From: Actinophytocola sp.
GTDB taxonomy: Bacteria > Actinomycetota > Actinomycetes > Mycobacteriales > Pseudonocardiaceae
Assembly: GCA_009377395.1 (NCBI GenBank)
Contig: WHUB01000001.1
Span: forward strand, 80,602 to 144,601
DNA: 64,000 bases
Direction: 5' to 3'
Below are positions 21,479 through 28,258 of this stretch, in pieces. Made by a program: the position numbers and the translations under genes. The notes below the pieces were generated by a model, which saw only the letters and a list, made by a program, of their open reading frames with translations, was not told where the DNA came from and ran no database searches. The stretch's first letter is position 1. Each line of letters begins with the position of its first letter.

Positions 21479-23227
21479 GTGGCTTCTCCCTCAGCGCGTC
21501 CGTGGCTCGGTGAGCACACCCGGAGCGAGGCTGACCGGGTGATCCCGACGTGGACCGAACCGCTCGCCGCGGCGGCGAGCAAGCCGGTCGGCGGACCGCT
21601 CGGCGGCCACGCGCTCGTCGGGCGGCACTGGTTCTGGACCCCGCTGCGCGTCGTGCTGATGCTCGGCGTCGTCATGCTGATGTTCGCCTGGTTCGGCAAG
21701 GCGGCGTGCATCCAGCAGACCGGGAGCGGGGACGGCGCCGCCACTCTCGACTGGAGCGCGGACCGGCAGTACGTCGCGATGTGCTACTCCGACATCGTGC
21801 CGCTGTACGGGGCGGAGCGGCTCGACACCGAGGGCTTCTTCCCCTACAAGGACGGCTGGCTCGAGCTCGACGCGGGCAACGGCAGCACGATCAGCGTCAC
21901 GGTCACCGGCCACGGCGAGTGGTACCGGGTCGCGGGCGATGTCACCGCCGAGGACGCCAACGGCGCCGAGTACCAGATCACCCCGGAGAACCGGTTCAAG
22001 CCCGTCGGCGACACGCTGCGGTTCGCCGACGGCCGCGTGGTCGAGCTCGGCGCCGAGGACGAGATCAGGTTCATGGAGTACCCGGTGCTGACCGGGTTGT
22101 TCCAGTGGGCGACGGCCAAGCTGACGCACACCTGGCTGGACGGGGTGCGGGCCGGACTCCTGCCTGGCGCGCTCCCGGTCGCGATCTACTTCGACCTCGC
22201 CGCGCTGTTCCTCGGCTTCGCCTGGCTGGTCACGGTGTGGGCGGTCGCTCGCACCGCGCGCCGCCGACCGTGGGACGCGGCGCTCGTCGCGCTGTCCCCG
22301 CTCGTCGTCGCGCACGCCTTCACCAACTTCGACACGCTCGCGACCGCCTGCGCGGCCACGGCGGTGCTCGCCTGGTCCCGGCGACGACCCGGGCTGGCGG
22401 GCGTGCTGATCGGCATCGGGGCGTCGCTGAAGCTGTACCCGCTGTTCCTGCTCGGGCCGTTGCTCGTGCTGTGCCTGCGCGCGGGCAAGCTGCGCGCGTG
22501 GGGGCGCTGCGCGGTGGCCGCCGTCGGCACGGCCGCGGCGGTGAACGTGCCGTTCGCGCTGCTGTTCCCGGACGGCTGGCGGGAGTTCATCCGGCTCAAC
22601 GCCGAACGCGGCATGGACCCGGACTCGCTCTACAACGTGGTGCGGGTGTTCACCGGCTGGGAGGGCTTCGACGGCCCGCTCGCGGCAGGCCAGACGCCGA
22701 CCACGCTCAACACCGTCGCCGGGGTGCTGTTCCTGCTGTGCTGCCTGGCGATCGCCGTCGTCGCGTTGCAGGCTCCGGTGCGGCCCCGGCTGGCGCAGCT
22801 CGGGTTCCTCGTCGTGGCGGCGTTCCTGTTGACCAACAAGGTGTGGAGCCCGCAGTTCTCGCTGTGGCTGGTGCCGCTCGCGGTGCTGGCCATCGGGCAC
22901 TGGCGGCTGCTGCTCGGCTGGATGACGATCGACGCGCTGGTGTGGGTGCCTCGGATGTACTACTACCTCGGCACCGACGACATGGGGCTGCCCGAGGAGT
23001 GGTTCGTCGGCGCGGTCGTGCTGCGCGACCTCGCGGTGCTCGGGCTGTGTGCGCTGATCGTGTACGAGATCTACCGGCCGAGCACCGACCCGATGCGAGC
23101 CGGCGGCGAGGACGACTCGGCGGGCGGTGTGCTCGACCGCGCCCGCGACGTGGTGACCCTCCGCCTCAGCCGCCCACCCGCACCCCCCGACGAGGAAGTC
23201 GCCCCCGCCGAGACACCCGCCCGGTAG
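21479..23227 (+). CDS. GT87 family polyprenyl-phosphate-dependent mannosyltransferase-like membrane protein
   Basis: 582-residue integral membrane protein with about ten hydrophobic helices from residue 58 onward. DUF2029/GT87 features include the GIGASLKLYPLFLLGPLLV stretch and the KVWSPQFSLWLVPL motif. GT87 enzymes such as PimE use polyprenyl-phosphomannose to extend envelope glycolipids; the acceptor here is unknown. It follows ponA1, the same neighbour as the M. tuberculosis counterpart. The stop lies next to a family B repeat array. Confidence 0.85.
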   Translation: MASPSARPWLGEHTRSEADRVIPTWTEPLAAAASKPVGGPLGGHALVGRHWFWTPLRVVLMLGVVMLMFAWFGKAACIQQTGSGDGAATLDWSADRQYVAMCYSDIVPLYGAERLDTEGFFPYKDGWLELDAGNGSTISVTVTGHGEWYRVAGDVTAEDANGAEYQITPENRFKPVGDTLRFADGRVVELGAEDEIRFMEYPVLTGLFQWATAKLTHTWLDGVRAGLLPGALPVAIYFDLAALFLGFAWLVTVWAVARTARRRPWDAALVALSPLVVAHAFTNFDTLATACAATAVLAWSRRRPGLAGVLIGIGASLKLYPLFLLGPLLVLCLRAGKLRAWGRCAVAAVGTAAAVNVPFALLFPDGWREFIRLNAERGMDPDSLYNVVRVFTGWEGFDGPLAAGQTPTTLNTVAGVLFLLCCLAIAVVALQAPVRPRLAQLGFLVVAAFLLTNKVWSPQFSLWLVPLAVLAIGHWRLLLGWMTIDALVWVPRMYYYLGTDDMGLPEEWFVGAVVLRDLAVLGLCALIVYEIYRPSTDPMRAGGEDDSAGGVLDRARDVVTLRLSRPPAPPDEEVAPAETPAR

Positions 23228-23238
23228 CGCCCTGCGTC

Positions 23239-23314
23239 GTGTCCCGCGCTCCTGCCGTCGTGTCCTGCACTCAGGCCCGCGTGTCCGGCGTTCGCGACGC
23301 CGTGTTCGGCGTTC
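23239..23314. repeat. Family B 21-bp intergenic repeat, locus 1 (four units)
   Basis: Units with core GTGTYCNGCNYTC start at 23239, 23260, 23281 and 23302, an exact 21-bp period. The array fills the gap between convergent genes, and the last unit overlaps the nfo stop codon at 23313-23315. A shorter copy is at 41549. Confidence 0.82.
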
Positions 23315-24071
23315 AGGCGGCCTTGCGGAGGTAGGCGATGTCGTCGGCCTGACCGTCGCCGGGGGTCTCGACGAGGACGGGGGCACCGGCGGCGGCCGCG
23401 ACGTCCGCCAGCAGCTGCGGGTCGATGGTGCCGTCGCCGCCGACGACGTTGGCGTGCCGGTCGCGGCCCGAGCCGAGCTCGTCGCGCGAGTTGTTCAGGT
23501 GCACCAGGTCGATCCGGCCGGTGATCGCCTTGACCCGCTCGACCGCGGTCTCCAGGTCCCAGCCCGCGGCGTACGCGTGACAGGTGTCGAGGCAGAACCC
23601 GGGATCGAAGTCGGCCACCGCCTCCCACAGCCGCGCGAGCATGTCCAGGTCGCGCGCCATGGCGTTGTCGCCGCCCGCCGTGTTCTCGATCAGGATCGGC
23701 ACGTCGAAGCTGGCCCGCTCGAACAGCTTGCGCCAGTTCTCGATGCCCGCCGCCGGGTCCTCCCCCTTGCGCACGTGACCGCCGTGCACGATCAGCCCGC
23801 GTGCGCCCACCGCCGCGGCGGCCTTCGCGTGCTGCGTGACCAGCTTGCGGGACGGGATCCTGATCCGGTTGTTCAGCGACGCCACGTTCACCAAGTACGG
23901 CGAGTGGATGTACACCTCGACGTCGGACGCGGTGAGCTCGTCCGTGAACGGGTGCGGTTTCGGGGCCTTCCAGTCCTGCGGGTCGGCGAGGAAGAACTGG
24001 ACGATCTCGGCATCGCGCTCGCGGGCAGCCGCCAAGGGGTCGCCGTCACGGACGTGCGCGCCAATAAGCAT
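23313..24071 (-). CDS. nfo: Endonuclease IV (AP endonuclease)
   Basis: 252-residue Zn-dependent AP endonuclease of base excision repair. The TIM-barrel metal ligands are visible in order: YIHSPYLVN, GLIVHGGHV, ILIENTAGG (Glu), CLDTCHAYAAG, LVHLNNSRDELGSGRDRHANV and LVETPGD. Length is slightly short of the 280-residue E. coli enzyme but typical for actinobacteria. The stop codon lies within a family B repeat unit. Confidence 0.93.
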   Translation of the reverse strand: MLIGAHVRDGDPLAAARERDAEIVQFFLADPQDWKAPKPHPFTDELTASDVEVYIHSPYLVNVASLNNRIRIPSRKLVTQHAKAAAAVGARGLIVHGGHVRKGEDPAAGIENWRKLFERASFDVPILIENTAGGDNAMARDLDMLARLWEAVADFDPGFCLDTCHAYAAGWDLETAVERVKAITGRIDLVHLNNSRDELGSGRDRHANVVGGDGTIDPQLLADVAAAAGAPVLVETPGDGQADDIAYLRKAA

Positions 24072-24223
24072 GGCGCGAGCCTATCCGAGCCGACTCTCAA
24101 CGCTCTGCCGAGTGAACTACCGGCCGAGGGCTTCGCGGCAAGCACCCGTTCCGGTTAGGTTTCCAACCCGGAGGAGCGCCAACCAGGTCGCGGGGTGTCA
24201 GTCGTTCGTGAAAGGACACCAAG

Positions 24224-24973
24224 GTGAAGCGATATCTCGGTGCGGCGCTGGCCGCGTTCGTGCTCGGCTGCGTCGGCCCGGTGACGACGGGAGCCGCGCA
24301 GGCAGCGGAGCAACCTGACGACGGGTCGTCACTGCTCACGCCGGTCACCGGGACGCTCGGCGCGCTGACCGGCCAGCAGCCCGCGCCGGCCAGCGGGACG
24401 CTCGTGACCGACGCGGTCCAGCGGGTCGCCGACACACCCCGGCGGTTGCTGACCGGGGTCGTGCGCAGCAACGCCCTTGCCGAGCCGCCGGAGCTGCCAG
24501 AGACACCCGAGGTGCCCGAGGCACCCGCGCCGCCGGAGCAACCTGCACCGCCGCCGGCGCCCGAGCCGCCCGAGACCACCCCGCCCGCTGACGCCCCTGC
24601 CGACCTCCCAGCCGTTCCGGTCGCCCCGGCTGCCGACGAGGTCCCGGCACCAGTCGAGGACGACGTCACGGAACCGGAACACCGCCAACCGGCGCAGGTC
24701 CAACCGGCGGCAGCGGAGCGGCCGTCCGCCGTCACACCCGATCGCACCAACCCCCGTGGGCCGATGCTGGGCGCTGCGGCCGACCACGGCAGCACCACCG
24801 ACCCCGACCCCGCTGCCGCCGAGCAGCCGAAACCCGTCTCGAAGACGCCGACCGACGTCCGGGCGGACGCCGTGTCGCTGGCCCAGATCACCCGGACGCC
24901 GTTCGTGCTCGCGATGGCCCTGCTTACTGCGGTTGGCCTAGTGACGGTACGGCGAGTGATCACAGCGAGATAG
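24224..24973 (+). CDS. Exported Pro-rich membrane-anchored protein
   Basis: 249 residues. GTG 24224 follows AAAGGA. The first 27 residues form a signal peptide (KRYLGAALAAFVLG ... AAQAAEQ). Residues 85-200 are very rich in Pro/Glu/Ala and probably extend through the wall. A C-terminal hydrophobic helix (PFVLAMALLTAVGLVTV) ends in RRVITAR, a topology like sorted or tail-anchored surface proteins, but no LPXTG-type motif is present. I do not recognise a family. The next gene has the same architecture. Confidence 0.72.
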   Translation: MKRYLGAALAAFVLGCVGPVTTGAAQAAEQPDDGSSLLTPVTGTLGALTGQQPAPASGTLVTDAVQRVADTPRRLLTGVVRSNALAEPPELPETPEVPEAPAPPEQPAPPPAPEPPETTPPADAPADLPAVPVAPAADEVPAPVEDDVTEPEHRQPAQVQPAAAERPSAVTPDRTNPRGPMLGAAADHGSTTDPDPAAAEQPKPVSKTPTDVRADAVSLAQITRTPFVLAMALLTAVGLVTVRRVITAR

Positions 24974-25072
24974 AGTTTCGCGAGCGAGCGTCACGGAGTG
25001 CACCTTGTCACGTTGTTTTAACCAGTGAGCCATTGCACACTGGGTGACATCGACGAGGGCAAGGTTGGTCAC

Positions 25073-26032
25073 ATGGGCAAGCTGAGGCGCAACGTGGCAG
25101 CAGGCGCGACGACGATGCTCGTCGCGACGTCAGCGATGATCGCGTTCCCCGGTTCGGCGGCGGCGGTGGATCCGCTGGTCGCCGACCGCTGCGGCCAGAC
25201 GCTGAAGGGCGCTGCGGGATCACCGTTGTCGCTCGACCTGGCCTCCGCGCTCGGCATCCCGGCCGCGCCGAAGGTCAACCTCGGAACCGTGGCCGAAGGC
25301 ACGCGGACCTACTCCCTCAGCAACACCGAACTGGCCGACGCCCTCACCGGCATCTCGCTGCTCGGCACCACGCTGCCCAAGGTGTGCGGGCTGACCGTCA
25401 CCGGCGTGGACCAGACCAGCGGGCCGCTCGAGGACGCGACGCAGACCGTCAAGAAGACCGCGGACTCGCTGACAGGCGCGGTCAACGACGGCACCGAGAC
25501 CGTGCGGAAGGCCACCGAACCGGTCACCGACGCCGTCGGCGGACTTCTCGGCGGTGACTCCCCCGGCCCGGGTGGCGAAGGCCCGAAGTCCGGCCCCGGC
25601 CCGAGCGACGGCCCCGGCAAGCAGACGGGCGACGGCGGCGACTCGCGGACCGGCTCGTCTGACCAGCGCGTGCCCGGCCCGACGAGCCCGCCGGTCGAGC
25701 GCAGCGCCAGCGGCTACAGCGCGCCGTACTACAGCGCCTTCTCGCCGATGAGCGCGTTCTCGTCGTTCCCGTACCGCAACGCCTCCTTCTACTCCCACGC
25801 TCCCGGCCTCCGCTACGGCTCCGGCTTCGGCGACTACGCCCCGTCCTTCGGCGTGCTTGGCCAGGGCGGCGCGGAGACCAGTGCGGTCAGCAACGCCGGT
25901 AGCGCGGACGCGCTGCCCACGACGAACAGCCGCGTCGGCCTGCCGGTGCTGCTCGCCGTGCTCGCGCTGGCGGCGGCGAGCGCGGGCCTGGTGCGCACCT
26001 GGGTGCTGCGGGGCATCGCTCGCAGCCACTGA
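25073..26032 (+). CDS. Exported Gly/Ser/Tyr-rich membrane-anchored protein
   Basis: 319 residues. ATG 25073 gives a good signal peptide (RRNVAAGATTMLVATSAMIAF ... AAA); an upstream GTG in frame would bury it. Two Cys (DRCGQT, KVCGLT) frame a globular segment; a region near 130-160 is amphipathic and Thr/Val-rich; residues 170-290 are Gly/Pro then Ser/Tyr/Phe-rich. The C-terminus has a hydrophobic helix (GLPVLLAVLALAAASAGLV) and a basic tail. No LPXTG motif is seen. Together with the previous gene it looks like a surface-protein pair; function unknown. Confidence 0.72.
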   Translation: MGKLRRNVAAGATTMLVATSAMIAFPGSAAAVDPLVADRCGQTLKGAAGSPLSLDLASALGIPAAPKVNLGTVAEGTRTYSLSNTELADALTGISLLGTTLPKVCGLTVTGVDQTSGPLEDATQTVKKTADSLTGAVNDGTETVRKATEPVTDAVGGLLGGDSPGPGGEGPKSGPGPSDGPGKQTGDGGDSRTGSSDQRVPGPTSPPVERSASGYSAPYYSAFSPMSAFSSFPYRNASFYSHAPGLRYGSGFGDYAPSFGVLGQGGAETSAVSNAGSADALPTTNSRVGLPVLLAVLALAAASAGLVRTWVLRGIARSH

Positions 26033-26111
26033 CGCCGATCACTCCGGAGTGTCGCGGCGGCCCATGTGCGGGTCTCGCTGCCGCGCACGGTAAGATGACG
26101 CGTTGACTAAC

Positions 26112-26155
26112 CCTCCTGCCACGGATGGTCCGTGGCCGCTGTAGCCCACAGGAGG
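26112..26155 (+). promoter_or_regulatory. rpsF leader structure masking the Shine-Dalgarno
   Basis: CCTCCTG (26112-26118) is fully complementary to CAGGAGG (26149-26155), the rpsF ribosome binding site. Between them CCACGG (26119-26124) pairs with CCGTGG (26130-26135) around ATGGT. This nested hairpin could close the start region. Bacterial rpsF leaders are known to bind the S6:S18 complex for feedback control, and rpsR is in this operon; the assignment here is inferred from structure and position. Confidence 0.6.
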
Positions 26156-26164
26156 TGAGTGGTT

Positions 26165-26476
26165 TTGTCACGTCATTACGAGGTCATGTTGATCCTCGAC
26201 CCCACCCTCGACGAGCGAACCGTTCCCAGCACGCTGGAGAACTACCTCAAGGTGATCCGCGATGCGGGCGGCACCGTCGAGCAGGTCGACGTCTGGGGCC
26301 GCCGCAGGCTCTCCTTCGAGATCGCCAAGCAGAGCGAGGGCATCTACGCCGTGCTCGATCTCAACGCGACGCCCGAGGCGGTCAAGGAGATGGACCGGCA
26401 GCTCTCGCTGCAGGAGATCGTGCTGCGCACCAAGGTCCTCCGCCGTGACACCAAACGTTCCGTCGCGAAGGCTTGA
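26165..26476 (+). CDS. rpsF: 30S ribosomal protein S6
   Basis: 103 residues, matching S6 ([16 protein letters not shown] at the N-terminus, [12 protein letters not shown] in the middle). The TTG at 26165 is preferred because AGGAGG is nine bases upstream; the in-frame GTG at 26159 would leave only three bases. First gene of the rpsF-ssb-rpsR-rplI operon. Confidence 0.94.
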   Translation: MSRHYEVMLILDPTLDERTVPSTLENYLKVIRDAGGTVEQVDVWGRRRLSFEIAKQSEGIYAVLDLNATPEAVKEMDRQLSLQEIVLRTKVLRRDTKRSVAKA

Positions 26477-26487
26477 GGTGATTCGCC

Positions 26488-26979
26488 ATGGCCGGTGACA
26501 CCATCATCACGGTTGTCGGCAACCTGACCGCCGACCCGGAACTGCGCTTCACGCCGTCCGGCGCCGCCGTCGCGAACTTCACGGTCGCGTCGACGCCGCG
26601 CATCTTCGACCGGCAGGCCGGAGAGTGGAAGGACGGCGAGGCGCTGTTCCTGCGCTGCAACATCTGGCGGCAGTCGGCGGAGAACGTCGCCGAGTCGCTG
26701 AGCAGGGGCACCCGCGTGGTCGTGCAGGGCAGGCTCAAGCAGCGCTCCTTCGAGACGAAGGAAGGCGAGAAGCGCACCGTCGTCGAGCTCGAGGTCGACG
26801 AGATCGGCCCGTCGCTGCGTTACGCCACCGCCAAGGTGAACAAGGTCAGCCGGGGCGGCGGCGGATTCGGCGGCAACTCCGGCGGTGGCGGCGGCTCCGC
26901 ACCGGCCGACGACCCGTGGGGCTCGGCGCCCGTCGCGGGCGGCCAGGGCGGCGGCTTCTCCGATGAGCCGCCCTTCTGA
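26488..26979 (+). CDS. ssb: Single-stranded DNA-binding protein
   Basis: 163 residues. The OB fold occupies about 1-115 ([30 protein letters not shown] at the start), followed by a Gly-rich linker and the acidic tail DEPPF that recruits replication and repair partners. It starts 11 bases after rpsF and is cotranscribed with it, as in most bacteria. It will act with DnaB, encoded 1.2 kb downstream. Confidence 0.95.
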   Translation: MAGDTIITVVGNLTADPELRFTPSGAAVANFTVASTPRIFDRQAGEWKDGEALFLRCNIWRQSAENVAESLSRGTRVVVQGRLKQRSFETKEGEKRTVVELEVDEIGPSLRYATAKVNKVSRGGGGFGGNSGGGGGSAPADDPWGSAPVAGGQGGGFSDEPPF

Positions 26980-27032
26980 CGCCAGCCGTCGACATCTGAA
27001 CGGAACCCAAGACATAACCCAGGAGAGCTACC

Positions 27033-27281
27033 GTGGCCAAGCCACCCATTCGCAAGCCGAAGAAGAAGGTCTGCGTGTTCTGCAAGGCGGAGAAGAAGGG
27101 CCGCCCAGAACTGATCGACTACAAGGACACCGCGCTGCTGCGCAAGTACGTCTCCGACCGCGGCAAGATCCGCGCTCGCCGGGTGACGGGCAACTGCAGC
27201 CAGCACCAGCGTGACGTCGCCATCGCGGTCAAGAACTCGCGTGAGATGGCGTTGCTCCCCTACACCTCGACCGCGCGCTGA
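27033..27281 (+). CDS. rpsR: 30S ribosomal protein S18
   Basis: 82 residues with the S18 core [16 protein letters not shown] and [28 protein letters not shown]. The N-terminus keeps [12 protein letters not shown], so with Cys in GNCSQH it retains three cysteines, resembling the zinc-type S18 variant; actinomycetes often carry two S18 paralogues that differ in these cysteines. AGGAG precedes the GTG/ATG region. Confidence 0.94.
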   Translation: MAKPPIRKPKKKVCVFCKAEKKGRPELIDYKDTALLRKYVSDRGKIRARRVTGNCSQHQRDVAIAVKNSREMALLPYTSTAR

Positions 27282-27297
27282 GTAGAAGGAGGACGTC

Positions 27298-27753
27298 ATG
27301 GCGAAGATCATTCTGACTGCCGACGTGGCGAACCTCGGCGGTCCCGGGGACATCGTCGAGGTCAAGGACGGCTACGCGCGCAACTACCTGTACCCGCGCG
27401 GGCTCGCGATGCGGGCCACCAAGGGTGCCGAGCGGAACATCGAGACGATCCGCCGTTCGCAGGAGACTCGTCGCATCCGCGACCTCGACCACGCCAAGGA
27501 GGTCAAGGCGACGCTCGAGGGTCTCGGCAACGTTACGCTCGAGGCGAAGGCGTCCGAGGGATCGAAGAAGCTGTTCGGCTCGGTCACCGCGGCCGACGTC
27601 GCCGCCGCGGTCAAGGCCGCCGGCGGGCCGGTGCTCGACAAGCGCAACATCCAGCTCGGTGGCCACATCAAGACGCTGGGCGTCTACCCGGTCACCGTGC
27701 GGCTGCACCCGGACGTCTCGGCGGACTTCCGCGTTGACGTCACCGCGCGCTGA
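27298..27753 (+). CDS. rplI: 50S ribosomal protein L9
   Basis: 151 residues. The N-terminal RNA-binding domain ILTADVANLGGPGDIVEVKDGYARNYLYPRG region is diagnostic, with the long connecting helix and the C-terminal domain ending in FRVDVTAR. AGGAGG lies ahead of the ATG. Last gene of the operon; a strong hairpin follows 10 bases later. Confidence 0.96.
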   Translation: MAKIILTADVANLGGPGDIVEVKDGYARNYLYPRGLAMRATKGAERNIETIRRSQETRRIRDLDHAKEVKATLEGLGNVTLEAKASEGSKKLFGSVTAADVAAAVKAAGGPVLDKRNIQLGGHIKTLGVYPVTVRLHPDVSADFRVDVTAR

Positions 27754-27763
27754 CAGCGACGCA

Positions 27764-27801
27764 CAAAGCGCCCCCGCTTCACTCGGAGTGGGGGCGCTTT
27801 G
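27764..27801 (+). terminator. Terminator after the rpsF-rplI operon
   Basis: CAAAGCGCCCCC (27764-27775) pairs with GGGGGCGCTTTG (27790-27801) around a 14-base loop. The 12-bp perfect stem sits directly after rplI; there is only a short T-containing tail. Confidence 0.85.
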
Positions 27802-27802
27802 C

Positions 27803-28073
27803 TGTGGATAACCCGGGAAGCTTGGGGACAATCTGGGGTCACTGTGGACAGTCGAGGCGACACGCCGAAGGATGAGTTTCGCACGACACGCCGAAGAAGT
27901 TTCACCCCAGGTTATCCACAGCTTGTACACAGCGTTTGACCTGCGGTTTCTCACAACAGCGTGAAGGTTGCCCACAGGTTATCCCCAGCGAAAAAGCTGC
28001 TTGTGGTTGAACAGGGCCGATCGTCCCCAGGCAGTGCACAGCGCTGTCGAAAACTGTCCCCAAACGATCCCCA
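27803..28073. other. Cluster of DnaA-box-like nonamers upstream of dnaB
   Basis: Within 270 bp: exact TTATCCACA at 27803-27811 (minus) and 27912-27920 (plus); one- or two-mismatch boxes at 27823-27831 (TTGTCCCCA, minus), 27843-27851 (CTGTCCACA, minus), 27923-27931 (TTGTACACA), 27968-27976 (TTGCCCACA), 27979-27987 (TTATCCCCA), 28054-28062 (CTGTCCCCA), and weaker ones at 28021 and 28065. Left-hand boxes are on the minus strand, right-hand boxes on the plus strand. The direct repeat CGACACGCCGAAG at 27858 and 27884 lies between. No gene is supported in 27802-28190. Confidence 0.72.
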
Positions 28074-28190
28074 GGCCGTTTTGCTTATCGCTCCGACGGC
28101 GGTCTAGCGTGCTGGGGATCAGCGGTTGCCATGACGGTCTTGGTCCACGAATCGCGCGCGTGTCGACCGGGCCGGACGTAGCTCCAGCGA

Positions 28191-28212
28191 TATAATTCGA
28201 ATGTATATTCGA
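28191..28212 (+). promoter_or_regulatory. dnaB promoter -10 with overlapping SOS-like palindrome
   Basis: TATAAT at 28191-28196 is a consensus -10. It is followed immediately by TCGAATGTATATTCGA (28197-28212), an inverted repeat TCGAAT-N4-ATTCGA that differs symmetrically at one position per arm from the actinobacterial LexA box TCGAAC-N4-GTTCGA. Its position over the start of transcription fits a repressor site. No convincing -35 element is seen. Confidence 0.58.
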
Positions 28213-28258
28213 CATGGCTCGCCGTGTCAACGTGATGCAGGAGGGGGTGTTCGGCCCG

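Noticed and set aside
24224-26032. LPXTG-type sorting signals in the two exported proteins
   Set aside because: The C-terminal helices and basic tails are present, but no LPXTG, LAXTG or similar pentapeptide precedes them.
28214-28258. ATG 28214 as the dnaB start
   Set aside because: It lies directly behind the TATAAT element inside the likely transcript start and has no ribosome binding site; the GTG at 28259 matches the conserved N-terminus and follows AGGAGG.
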